Assembly: GCA_014843695.1 (NCBI GenBank)
Contig: CM026404.1
Coordinates: forward strand, 88,423,475-88,487,474
Direction: 5' to 3'
DNA length: 64,000 nt
DNA from: Archivesica marissinica
Taxonomy: Eukaryota; Mollusca; Bivalvia; Venerida; Vesicomyidae
Both the position numbers and the translations under genes were made by a program. Below, in pieces: positions 10,585-20,760 of the stretch. The stretch's first letter is position 1. Every line of letters starts with the position of its first letter. Under the pieces are notes generated by a model. The model searched no databases. It had not been told where the DNA came from and was given only the letters and a program-made list of their open reading frames with translations.

Positions 10585-10875
10585 TGTGTGCCTTACGTTT
10601 ATTTATCGTCGCTACCGGTTGCCCATATGAGCGACTCCTCCTGAGGAAATTAGTCATTTTAGATCTTTGGAGGATAGTGCAATGATACAGACAGAGACCC
10701 GTTCCAGAGTCTTCTCTGGTTCTTTTACGTGCACGGTGTAAAGCATCGACACGAAACCTCGGTTTAACGTCTCATCTGAAAGACTATTAATTTTATTATG
10801 GTCAGACGGGGGGGATCGAATCTGCGATCACTGGATTACCAGTCCAACGTGTTAACCACTGGACTACAGATCCGT
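10585..10875 (-). mobile_element. tRNA-derived SINE family C (copy C2)
   Basis: Minus-strand copy of the SINE at 30986-31275. On the + strand the 3' end shows ACGTTTATTTATCGTCGCTA and the head shows TTACCAGTCCAACGTGTTAA with a B-box complement GGGATCGAATC. The B box is mutated (GATTCGATCCC on the minus strand). The 72-residue minus-strand frame at 10439-10657 runs through it and is not a gene. Confidence 0.9.
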
Positions 10876-11102
10876 CTGTTCTCAAATCAATAACATATGC
10901 AGAGTTCTTAAACATATCACACAGTTTGTTTTTCACAGTGGATTTATTGAGTTTCAAACACAAAATGAAAAGTGTAAAGGCACATTTATGTATGATTAAT
11001 GATTAGATTTGAAATAATACTGATTTCTTCTTGTATGCATTTTGAACCATTCTAATCACTAGCTTACTCGTTAGTTTGCTGCAGTATAGTCATAAACTAC
11101 AC

Positions 11103-11130
11103 TAGAGGACATAGAAAACGCACACTTCGG
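11103..11130 (-). repeat. Single inverted monomer of the 36/40-bp satellite
   Basis: CTAGAGGACATAGAAAACGC then ACAC is the reverse complement of the core of the satellite at 1-2638 and 11289-12303. It sits alone about 160 bp before the direct array. Confidence 0.85.
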
Positions 11131-11288
11131 ATAAGTGTGTTTATACATGAAAAACGATAACTATATAAATACATAGTTTTAAACATTTTGGAATATTTTT
11201 AGTTGTTCAGTTTGTGATTTGTAAGAAAGTTGAGATATATCTTTGATGGAATCCTTCGTATTTCGTTTGCATGTAATAATAATTATGT

Positions 11289-12303
11289 AATGTAGGTGTG
11301 CGTTTTCTATGTCCTCTACTATATAATGTAGGTGTGCGTTTTCTATGTCCTCTAGTATATTATGTAGGTGTGCGTTTCCTATGTCCTCTAGTATATATCA
11401 TTACAGTTGAATAAAACTTGTCACGTTCATAAATGTATATACACTCTAGTATGCCATAGTTTATGAAAATTATGTTTGTCATGGAGAAAATCTAAATAAG
11501 CTACTAGCTTCCGATTTAATCCATTTGTTCTTGTATATTAATGTTACAACATGATGTAAATATTGATAAAATAAAATATGTTTAAACTAGTATATAAGGT
11601 AGGTGTGCTTTTTCTATATCCTTGCGTTTTCTATGTCCTCTAGTATATAATGTAGGTGTGCCTTTTCTATGATCTCTAGTATATAATGTAGGTGTGCGTT
11701 TTCTATGTCCACTAGTATATCATGTAGGTGTGCGTTTTCTATGTCCTCTACTATATAATGTAGGTGTGCGTTTTCTATGTCCACTAGTATATCATGTAGG
11801 TGTGCGTTTTCTATGTCCTCTACTATATAATGTAGGTGTGCGTTTTCTATGTCCTCTAGTATTTAATGTAGGTGTGCGTTTTCTATGTCCTCTACTATAT
11901 AATGTAGGTGTGCGTTTTCTATGTCCTCTAGTATTTAATGTAGGTGTGCGTTTTCTATGTCCTCTAGTATATAATGTAGGTGTGCGTTTGTTTTCTGTGC
12001 CCTCTAGTATATAATGTAGGAGTGCGTTTTCTATGTCCTCTAGTATATAATGTAGGTGTGCGTTTTCTATGTCCTCTAGTATATAATGTATGTGTGCGTT
12101 TTCTATGTCATCTAGTATATAATGTAGGTGTGCGTTTTCTATGTCCTCTGCTATATAATGTAGGTGTGCGTTTTCTATGTCCTCTAGTATATAATGTAGG
12201 TGTGCGTTTTCTATGCCCTCTAGTATATAATGTAGGAGTGCGTTTTCTATGTCCTCTAGTATATAATGTAGGTGTGCGTTTTCTATGTCCTCTAGTATAT
12301 TAG
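11289..12303. repeat. 36-bp satellite array, diverged relative of the 1-2638 array
   Basis: Three copies at 11289-11400, a 190-bp spacer, then about 20 copies from 11590 to 12303. The unit is TAGGTGTGCGTTTTCTATGT followed by CCTCTAGTATATAATG. It lacks the extra ACAT of the 40-bp version and shows many more substitutions (CCACTAGT, CTACTATAT, GTATTTAATG). The unit is 12 codons without stops, so the frames of about 106 residues here are artefacts. Confidence 0.96.
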
Positions 12304-12714
12304 GTATATGCGTGTATGGACGATATAATTATATACGTTTATGGATGGTAATATATATGTCGTGTATGGACGATTATATTATATATAGCGTGTATGGACG
12401 ATATATATATATATACGTGGATGGACTGATATATATGTATACGTGTATGGACGATATATATGTCTACAGTGTATGGACGGTATATATATATGCTGTTGTA
12501 TGGACTTATATATTTGCCGTGTATGGACTGGTATATATATATGCGTGTATGGACGTTATATTATTACGTTTATGGACGGTATATATATATATGCGTGTAT
12601 AGACGTATATATATATGCGTGTATGGACGGTATATATATATGCGTGTATGGACGGTATATATATATGCGTGTATGGACGGTATATATATATGCGTGTATG
12701 GACGGTATATATAT
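12303..12714. repeat. AT-rich ~25-bp minisatellite
   Basis: Roughly 16 copies of a unit GCGTGTATGGACGGTATATA plus a variable (TA)n stretch. The proximal copies are diverged; the last four (12604-12714) are almost identical. Confidence 0.93.
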
Positions 12715-12767
12715 AGTCACTCATTTGGATAATGGTGATCGTTGTAAAATGGACCCTAAAATTTCCA

Positions 12768-12784
12768 TTTTTCCATATTATACC

Positions 12785-12818
<34 letters not shown>

Positions 12819-13128
12819 TCCTGGCCATTTTTCCATATTATACCGTATATATATATATATATACTTCTGGCCATATTTCCATATTATACCGTATATATAT
12901 ATATACTCCTGGCCATTTTTCCATATTATACCGTATATATATATACTCCTGGCCATATTTCCATATTATACCGTATATATATATACTCCTGGCCATATTT
13001 CCATATTATACCGTATATATATATATACTCCTGGCCATATTTCCATATTATACCGTGTATATATATACTCCTGGCCATATTATACCGTATATATATATAT
13101 ATACTCCTGGCCATTTTATACCGTATAT
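12768..13128. repeat. ~46-bp minisatellite with (TA)n, left block
   Basis: About 8 copies containing ATTTCCATATTATACCGTAT, a (TA)n run, and ACTCCTGGCCAT. The same family resumes at 14119 after the 990-bp element at 13129-14118, so one array was split by an insertion. Confidence 0.96.
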
Positions 13129-14117
13129 CAGTCTTCACGAAAAACTTTTTGAGATACTTGCCCTTCGGGCAAGTGGCTTGAAAAGTTTACTTGCCCGAAT
13201 GAACTTCTAGGTGCCCATATATTTGCAGAATTTTACCCGCTTATTGGCGGTTAAATGTATAGTAGTATATGTAACATAATGTGGCATATCATGCATTTAT
13301 TAGTAATACTTATAATATGGCCATATGAGTAAACAATGTATAAAAGCAAACTAATGTTTTATTATTATTAATATGTTACGATTGTTCAACCATTGCGACT
13401 GGAAGCTACGTTTTGTTTTTGCTTCATACTCTGAGTACGCTTAGGTACGCCTGTCGTTCAGATGGCCGTGTCTTCCCCGGCTTTGCGCCCTCGGCATATC
13501 GCAAGAAACTCGACATGTTTCCATACAGTTGTTTTCATTTGTTAACAGGAAATGACCTAAGCGGTATCGGATCGTTTTGCCCTAATTCCCGTTCGCACCG
13601 GGTTGTTTCGCCATAAACATAGATATCGGGTAGAATGTGTGAAAATAGTCTGGAGGTGGGTCGTTTCAACCCAGAATTATAGATTTCGTACTGAGCGACA
13701 CGATACGTGATTTTTTTTTACCAAATTTGATGATATAATGCATCAATCGGCCGATTCGTCATAGGGCCGAGATGTCAGTAAGCGAAAACGCGAATTTACA
13801 CCTGTCCGCTTCTAGACGACTTTCAATTCCGGTGTAAACAATTCGTAATTGTAAAAAATTTAGAAAAACATTTCTACTGTCCAGTTTATTACAGGGGCCT
13901 CCGTGGTCTAAAGCGCTGGCTGTGAGATCACTAACCTCTCACCGCGGTGGTTCGAGTCCCGGGTAAAACCCCAATTAATAAAAAAAATAAAATTAAAAAA
14001 TAAATATTTATTTTAAAAAAACAGGTGCCCGTCGGGCATGTGAGATTGCAAAATGTACACGTCCGTCCCGATTTCTACACGTCTCGGGCATCGGGCACCC
14101 GGCTAATTTCGCAGACT

Positions 14118-14118
<1 letters not shown>
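13129..14118. mobile_element. 990-bp nonautonomous DNA transposon inserted in a minisatellite
   Basis: The interval begins CAGTCTTCACGAAAAA and ends with the complementary pattern TTTCGCAGACTG, giving short imperfect terminal inverted repeats (CAGTCT..CGAAA). The same sextet GTATAT abuts both ends (13123-13128 and 14119-14124), consistent with a short target-site duplication, although the host array is itself TA-rich. Subterminal palindromes such as CTTGCCCTTCGGGCAAG (13157-13173) and a GTGCCCGTCGGGCA motif on the right are typical of transposase-binding ends. No transposase frame is present; the 67-residue frame at 13413-13616 has no recognisable domain. Superfamily not assigned. Confidence 0.72.
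13894..13972 (+). mobile_element. tRNA-like unit (SINE head) inside the 990-bp element
   Basis: GGGGCCTCCGTGGTCTAAAG followed 45 bp later by a perfect B box GGTTCGAGTCC, then an A-rich tail (AAAAAAATAAAATTAAAAAA). The spacing fits a pol III promoter. The cloverleaf is poor, so it is more likely a short SINE or tRNA pseudogene than a working tRNA gene. It resembles family D in its GGCCTCNGTGG opening. Confidence 0.55.
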
Positions 14119-14150
<32 letters not shown>

Positions 14151-14795
14151 TCCTGGCCATATTATACCGTATATATATATACTCATGGCCATATTTCCAT
14201 ATTATACCGTATATATATATACTCCTGGCCATATTATACCGTATATATATATACTCATGGCCATTTTTCCATATTATACCGTGTATATATATATATACTC
14301 CTGGCCATATTATACCGTATATATATATACTCGTGGCCATTTTTCCATATTATACCGTATATATATATACTCATGGCCATTTTTCCATATTATACCGTAT
14401 ATATATATACTCATGGCCATATTTCCATATTATACCGTATATATATATATATACTCATGGCTATTTTTCCATATTATACCGTATATATATATACTCCTGG
14501 CCATATTATACCGTATATATATATATATATACTCCTGGCCATATTTCCATATTATACCGTATATATATATACTCCTGGCCATTTTTCCATATTATACCGT
14601 ATATATATATACTCCTGGCCATATTTCCATATTATACCGTATATATATATACTCCTGGCCATTTTTCCATATAATACCGTATATATATATACTCCTGGCC
14701 ATTTTTCCATATAATACCGTATATATATATATACTCATAGCCATTTTCCCATATTATTCCGTATATATATATATACTCATGGCCATTTTTCCTCA
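14119..14795. repeat. ~46-bp minisatellite with (TA)n, right block
   Basis: About 15 copies of the same unit as 12768-13128 (CCATATTATACCGTATATAT and ACTCCTGGCCAT or ACTCATGGCCAT). Some units lack the ATTTCCAT portion and are shorter. Frames of 110-233 residues on both strands come from the repeat. Confidence 0.96.
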
Positions 14796-14841
14796 TATTT
14801 TTGATGAGGTCACAATATTGATATTTATTACGCAAAATCAA

Positions 14842-14960
14842 ATGTTCCGTCTGATCGGGATGCTGATAGTGGAGCTAAAACACTGAATAGCAAACAACAT
14901 AAATCCTGATCAGACACAGTTACGCCTCGGCTGATCTGGATCTACATTGTTTGCAAATGA
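14842..14960 (-). mobile_element. P1 MITE fragment (copy P1b)
   Basis: Contains one P1 hairpin: GAATAGCAAACAACATAAAT with CCTGATCAGAC, then CTGATCTGGATCTACATTGT with TTGC. The second hairpin and the outer TTAA ends are missing or degraded. Confidence 0.75.
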
Positions 14961-15690
14961 TTTAAGGGAGAGTCAAGTTGAGGTGCAGCGGTTTATCCCA
15001 TTGAACTGAGTATGATACCCCACCCCTCCCCAAACCCTCCACCACCCTTCCCCACCCATAACAGTACTTCTAGTGTGACTATGACTGTAACTGAGGTACC
15101 GTGTGTACACCGGGCCAGTAAATGAGCCCGGGCTATTTCTGGAATCTATGGGTTTTCTAAATCTTTCCCCCCAAGATAATAAAATGACTATTATTACTTG
15201 TCGAGGCGTCTCCCTAAAGTTGTAAGATTGCCGATAAATGAATGCTTTCATAAAAAGTCAGCTAAAGCTGATATTTTGAAAAACCATTCTAATGGATTAT
15301 TCTTATAATATTGCTGTGTGTGCATTTCAATAAATATTAAAATTGTGGCCCAATTTAAATAATCACAGAAGAGGTAGTCTGGTAATGAAATCTTTTAAGT
15401 TTGTCTAGCATTTTATTTTGACATTCAAGCTTTTCTAAAGATGTGCACTTTAGTTCATTTCTTAATTTGCCAACAAAAAAAGACCTTAATTTATAAATTA
15501 TGAAACCTTCATTTACTTTGATAGGGCAACTTTTCAAATACAATTTCTAATTTAATGTACAGTTGATTTATGTGCTTGGCCTACCAAGAGTTTTTATATT
15601 TATTAATGGACTTTAGAGTTTTCATATTTCATCAACATTTCCAACCTTTTTGTTTATTTTGTTATTCATAATGTTGTAGTATCAGTGGGC
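14961..15690. other. No gene recognised; C-rich tract at 15018-15060
   Basis: Mostly AT-rich single-copy-looking sequence. A C-rich stretch at 15018-15060 begins with four C runs (CCCCACCCCTCCCCAAACCC), which on the minus strand is a canonical G-quadruplex motif. Minus-strand frames of 92 and 62 residues (14973-15251, 15355-15543) show no recognisable domain or splice context. Confidence 0.5.
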
Positions 15691-15698
15691 GTCTGCAA

Positions 15699-15938
15699 GG
15701 GTCCAGTGGTGAATGTCAGATTTGGAATCGAAGGGTCCCAGGTTCGATACTCTCCCTCAAGGGTTCAGTGGTGAACATCGGATTTGGAATCTAAGGGTCC
15801 CAGGTTCGATACTCTCCCTCAAGGGTTCAGTGGTGAATGTCAGATTTGGAATCGAAGGGTCCCAGGTTCGATACTCTCCCTTAAGGGTTCAGTGGTGAAC
15901 ATCGGATTTGGAATTGAAGGGTCCCAGGTTCGATACTC
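15699..15938 (+). repeat. Tandem array of a 62-bp tRNA-like module (four units)
   Basis: Units start at 15699, 15761, 15823 and 15885. Each has an A-box-like GGGTTCAGTGGTGAA followed by a B box CCCAGGTTCGATACTC, the arrangement of a tRNA or SINE head. Units 1 and 3 read GAATGTCAGATTTGGAAT and units 2 and 4 read GAACATCGGATTTGGAAT, so the real period is a 124-bp dimer. Overlapping frames of 61-89 residues are artefacts of the array. Confidence 0.9.
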
Positions 15939-16067
15939 AGGTCAGGGCACCTTACACACATTGTGCTTCGTAGTGTTTGCCCGCTTATGTCAGCTATGTC
16001 TGCCAAGGAAAACATGCATAGGTCCACGCAAGAGGAAGAACTTGTTTTCATAGACATTTTCAGTGAG

Positions 16068-17336
16068 TTAACCCTTTCCCTCATAGAAGCACCTCTTGAC
16101 GCTATTACCAATACGACATACATTAACCCTTTCCCTCATAGAAGCACCTCTTGATGCCATTACCAATACGACATACATTAACCCTTTCCCTCATAGAAGC
16201 ACCTCTTGATGCCATTACCAATACGACATACATTAACCCTTTCCCTCATAGAAGCACCTCTTGATGCCATTACCAATATGACATACATTAACCCTTTCCC
16301 TCATAGAAGCACCTTTTGACGACATTACCAATACGACATACATTAACCCTTTCCCTCATAGAAGCACCTCTTGACGCCATTACCAATACAACATACATTA
16401 ACCCTTTCCCTCATAGAAGCACCTTTTGATGCCATTACCAATACGACATACATTAACCCTTTCCCTCATAGAAGCACCTCTTGACGCCATTACCAATACG
16501 ACATACATTAACCCTTTCCCTCATAGAAGCACCTTTTGACGCCATTACCAATATGACATACATTAACCCTTTCCCTCATAGAAGCACCTCTTGATGCCAT
16601 TACCAATACCACATACATTAACCCTTTCCCTCATAGAAGCACCTTTTGACGCCATTACCAATATGACATACATTAACCCTTTCCCTCATAGAAGCACCTT
16701 TTAACGCCATTACCAATATGACATACATTAACCCTTTCCCTCATAGAAGCACCTTTTGACGCCATTACCAATATGACATACATTAACCCTTTCCCTCATA
16801 GAAGCACCTTTTGACGCCATTACCAATATGACATACATTAACCCTTTCCCTCATAGAAGCACCTTTTAACGCCATTACCAATATGACATACATTAACCCT
16901 TTCCCTCATAGAAGCACCTTTTCACGCCATTACCAATATGACATACATTAACCCTTTCCCTCATAGAAGCACCTTTTGACGCCATTACCAATATGACATA
17001 CATTAACCCTTTCCCTCATAGAAGCACCTTTTGACGCCATTACCAATATGACATACATTAACCCTTTCCCTCATAGAAGCACCTTTTGACGCCATTACCA
17101 ATATGACATACATTAACCCTTTCCCTCATAGAAGCACCTTTTAACGCCATTACCAATATGACATACATTAACCCTTTCCCTCATAGAAACACCTTTTGAC
17201 GCCATTACCAATATGACATACATTAACCCTTTCCCTCATAGAAGCACCTTTTGACGCCATTACCAATATGACATACATTAACCCTTTCCCTCATAGAAGC
17301 ACCTTTTGACGCCATTACCAATATGACATACATTAA
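16068..17336. repeat. 55-bp minisatellite carrying a TTAACCC transposon-like end
   Basis: About 23 copies of a 55-bp unit: CATTAACCCTTTCCCTCATA, GAAGCACCTTTTGACGCCAT, TACCAATATGACATA. The 5' units have CTCTTGA and ATACGACATA; the 3' units have CTTTTGA and ATATGACATA. Every unit contains TTAACCCTTTC, which resembles the 5' end of the P2 MITEs (TTAACCCTTTCAACACC). Confidence 0.97.
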
Positions 17337-17412
17337 CTGTATGATTTTATAACAAATTGCTTTCTACATTAAATATCGTGTCAACTTTTTTAATGTATTG
17401 CCATTTTTGCAG
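17337..17412. other. Short AT-rich spacer
   Basis: Separates the 55-bp array from the P2a MITE; nothing recognised. Confidence 0.5.
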
Positions 17413-17650
17413 TTAACCCTTTCAACACCACAGACCTAAATAGGCTTACAAAAAGTGTAGATCCAGATGATCCGGCTCGTGATGAGCGTCTCATCAGGAT
17501 CTGCACTTTTTGCCAGTGATATGACTATTTTTAGACATAATTACCCATTTTAATAAATGAACTTGTCCAAATGTGATTTTCTGATTCATTTATTGGTTTA
17601 TGAATATCATGGACCAGTCCATGTGAGTTACTTGGTGTTGAATGGGTTAA
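17413..17650 (+). mobile_element. P2 MITE, piggyBac-like (copy P2a)
   Basis: Complete 238-bp copy bounded by TTAA on both sides. The ends read TTAACCCTTTCAACACCACA and TTGGTGTTGAATGGGTTAA, forming imperfect terminal inverted repeats that start with CCC after TTAA, as piggyBac-type elements do. A central hairpin pairs AGTGTAGATCCAGATGATCC with CTCATCAGGATCTGCACTTT. No coding capacity. Confidence 0.9.
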
Positions 17651-18174
17651 AATAGCTTGTTCAGAATAGAAATCATTTCCTGATACAAGCTCCAGCTCTC
17701 TCGGATATCATTCGAGATGAAATTATTTACCGATTCCTTTTAATTAAAGGAAACGTCTGTGCAAATTAACTGTAATCTATAATTTCTTTCTGAAGATAAG
17801 TAGATGGATGTTGGGGAATCAGAAACAAGTGAAAGGAATCCATCTATCTGCCATTCTCTCCATCAGTAAGTCAAATCATTACCATATAGTTGCAGGTCGG
17901 ATTAAGGAAATTATGTATAGCATGTATGTTATTATGTTATATTTCGGGTTTTACGCCTGCATCAGCACCATTTTGGGCTATATCGCCGGCGGGCAGTTTA
18001 CCTAACAACACCTTTCCTGGGCAGGCTCCAGCGGTTGGGGCAGGCTCCAGCGGTTGGAGTGTATAGCATGTAAGCCGAAAACTATCAAATACGTAAAATA
18101 TTGGACTGTGTGAGGTGTGTTACAAGCAGTGCTAATATTTTACATATTGGATCCATTTGAGACTTATATCTTTC
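17651..18174. other. No gene recognised; 20-bp direct duplication at 18019-18058
   Basis: AT-rich sequence. GGGCAGGCTCCAGCGGTTGG is present twice in direct succession at about 18019-18058. The 65-residue frame at 17808-18005 shows no recognisable domain and I do not call it a gene. Confidence 0.5.
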
Positions 18175-18408
18175 TTAACCCATTTTATTCTGGATATATT
18201 TAAAGGCTTTTGCAAACAACATAGATCCAGATCAGCCGCAGCGTGACGCTGTGTGCTGATCAGGATCTATGTTGTTTGCTGCATAGCCAAGTGTCTTAGC
18301 AAGATCATCTGAATAGCAAACAGCATAGAGCCTGATCAGACGGAACGTTCCGTGGCGGTTAATCTGGCTCTATGTTCTTTGAACGGTATCCAGAATGAAA
18401 TGGGTTAA
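18175..18408 (+). mobile_element. P1 MITE, piggyBac-like, double hairpin (copy P1c)
   Basis: Complete copy bounded by TTAA. Terminal inverted repeats are TTAACCCATTTTATTCTGGA and GTATCCAGAATGAAATGGGT followed by TAA. The first hairpin uses arms GCAAACAACATAGATCCAGA and ATCAGGATCTATGTTGTTTGC-type sequence; the second uses AACAGCATAGAGCCTGATCA and GGCTCTATGTT. Confidence 0.92.
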
Positions 18409-18467
18409 AACTAGCGATGGGACTGAATAGCTAAATGGCATTCGAATATTCGATGAATTCCTAACTT

Positions 18468-19228
18468 TTTCCAACCTGACCTCTATTTCTCCGGTACATA
18501 CGTGTATTTTCCAACCTGTCCTCTATTTCTCCGGTACATACGTGTATTTTCCAACCTGACCTCTATTTCTCCGGTACATACGTGTATTTTCCAACCTGAC
18601 CTCTAGTTCTCCGGTACACGCGTGTATTCTCCAACCTGTCCTCTATTCTCCGGTACACGCGTGTATTTTCCAACCTGTCCTCTATTTCTCCGGTACATAC
18701 GTGTATTTTCCAACCTGTCCTCTATTTCTCCGGTACACGCGTGTGTTTTCTAACCTGTCCTCTATTTCTCCGGTACATACGTGTATTTTCCAACCTGACC
18801 TCTATTCTCCGGTACACGCGTGTATTTTCCAACCTGACCTCTATTTCTCCGGTACACGCGTGTATTCTCCAACCTGACCTCTATTTCTCCGGTACATACG
18901 TGTATTTTCCAACCTGACCTCTAGTTCTCCGGTACACGCGTGTATTCTCCAACCTGTCCTCTATTCTCCGGTACACGCGTGTATTTTCCAACCTGTCCTC
19001 TATTTCTCCGGTACATACGTGTATTTTCCAACCTGTCCTCTATTTCTCCGGTACACGCGTGTGTTTTCCAACCTGTCCTCTATTTCTCCGGTACATACGT
19101 GTATTTTCCAACCTGACCTCTATTCTCCGGTACACGCGTGTATTTTCCAACCTGACCTCTATTTCTCCGGTACACGCGTGTATTCTCCAACCTGTCCTCT
19201 ATTCTCCAGTACACGCGTGTATTTTACA
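18468..19228. repeat. 40-bp minisatellite with a 318-bp higher-order repeat
   Basis: About 19 copies of a 40-bp unit (TTTTCCAACCTGACCTCTAT, TTCTCCGGTACATACGTGTA). Monomers differ by GACCT/GTCCT, ACACGC/ACATAC and a one-base deletion (CTATTCTCC). The order of variants from about 18600 to 18870 recurs 318 bp later, marked by the diagnostic CTCTAGTTCT at 18601 and 18919. Confidence 0.96.
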
Positions 19229-19657
19229 CCTGAAATTGGCTTCTATTGACATGGATTTAATTAATGCTTCTAAAACAACACCTTGTACAAAGTGTCAAGA
19301 CGTCTTGAGGACGTGTGAGATTGGGAACAGGTGGCCAGGCATTCGCTTTCGTTGAATGCAATGTATTCGAATAACACATTTGATTTCTCACTGCTTCGCA
19401 TGTGCGGTATCTATCTGCTGCATGTTGAAATGTCAACGCAAACATTTTCAGGCTCGAGCTGTCTGTGACAGCATTAATGACGTCTTTTATCATTGACGTC
19501 ATTTATGGTCGTCTAAACACGGTGTTCTATCACACGATTGCATCGTTTACCCGTCATATAAACACTTGTTGGCCTAAAATAAAAAGAATATTTGTTTGTT
19601 TAAGTGAGTATATCGAATAATATTTCACTCCTGAGCATAACAAGCTATTATTATCAC
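19229..19657. other. No gene recognised
   Basis: Moderate-complexity sequence. A minus-strand frame (19257-19502, 81 residues) has no recognisable motif or clear splice sites. Confidence 0.45.
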
Positions 19658-19897
19658 TTAGTTTATACAAATTTATTTTAGCTCGATTGCGAAACAAGTT
19701 CTTTCAACTTATATTAATCACTCTCGAGACCTCATTCCTGACGGAATCCATCGCCATGAAGGAGAGAGAAGAGGCAATGTGGAATTTAAATGCCTTGCCA
19801 AAGGGCACAATCGTAACGGCTCCAGCGGGGCTCGAACTCCGGACCTTTCGCACCTGAAGTGAACGCGCATCCACTGCGCTATCACGCAGCTAGCGCC
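19658..19897 (-). mobile_element. tRNA-derived SINE family A (copy A3)
   Basis: Close match to A2: tail GATTGCGAAACAAGTTCTTT on the left, head with GCGGGGCTCGAACTCCGGAC (B-box complement) and CACTGCGCTATCACG (A-box complement) on the right. Oddly, it is flanked by an 11-bp perfect inverted repeat, ATTATTATCAC (19647-19657) and GTGATAATAAT (19902-19912), rather than by an obvious direct duplication. Confidence 0.9.
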
Positions 19898-19955
19898 CCC
19901 TGTGATAATAATGCTCTTAATGTCCATTCGGTGAAAACAAACAAATATTTTCTTA

Positions 19956-20202
19956 TTAACCCATTTCATTCTGGATACATTTAAAGGCTTTTGCAAACAA
20001 CAGAGATCCAGATAAGCCGCAGCGTGACGCTGCATGCTGATCAGGATCTATGTTGTTTGCTACATAGCCAAGTGTCTTAGCAATATCATCTGAATAGCAA
20101 ACAGCATAGAGCCTGATCAGACGAAACATTCTGTGGCGGCTGATCTGGCTCTATGTTCTTTGCAAATACTGTTTGAACGGTATCCAGAATGAAATAGGTT
20201 AA
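19956..20202 (+). mobile_element. P1 MITE, piggyBac-like, double hairpin (copy P1d)
   Basis: Complete copy bounded by TTAA, very similar to P1c 1.8 kb upstream. Ends are TTAACCCATTTCATTCTGGA and GTATCCAGAATGAAATAGGT followed by TAA. It retains a TGCAAATACTGTTT segment deleted in P1c. Confidence 0.92.
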
Positions 20203-20760
20203 TAGTAACACAGTTGGTGGGTAAAACAAAAATAGTTCTTATATTTTTTGATGTACATGTGATATATGAAGAAAAGTAGTGCAATGTAGTTATACATCGG
20301 ATATCTTCGTGTTCTGTTGTATCAATGTTGCGTACTTGATACAGTTTCTTGTATCAGTGTTGTATAGGGTCGTGTTGACACGCAGAGAAGTAAGCCAAGT
20401 CAGCCAGCAGGCTCATTATAATGTGACATTTACCGAGATTATGTTGGCTTTCATATTTTACGGTTTTGTGGTGGACACCTGTTGAGGTGGAGAATTATTG
20501 TGGCCGGTTTTATGCAAATTTATTCACTGCAAGTATAGGTTGTGCATGGAATAAATTTGCTTTAAAATGAGGGGTAAACTAAGCTGAAATTAAAGGGATG
20601 GGTGATATTAGATAACTTGCCTGATTTCCATTAATTGAAGATTGTTATAAGCAGTTAAAAGGATTGGTTTAAAAACATGTTTTTTGGGTCGAATTTTCAC
20701 AGCTGGCTGGCTTCACATTTTGTATATCATATAATAGATAACAATAAAGTGCCACCATTT
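20203..20760. other. No gene recognised
   Basis: AT-rich sequence. The 68-residue + frame at 20279-20485 has no recognisable domain. Confidence 0.45.

Noticed and set aside
13894..13972. Functional tRNA gene
   Set aside because: The B box is perfect, but acceptor and T stems pair poorly and an A-rich tail follows, as in a SINE.
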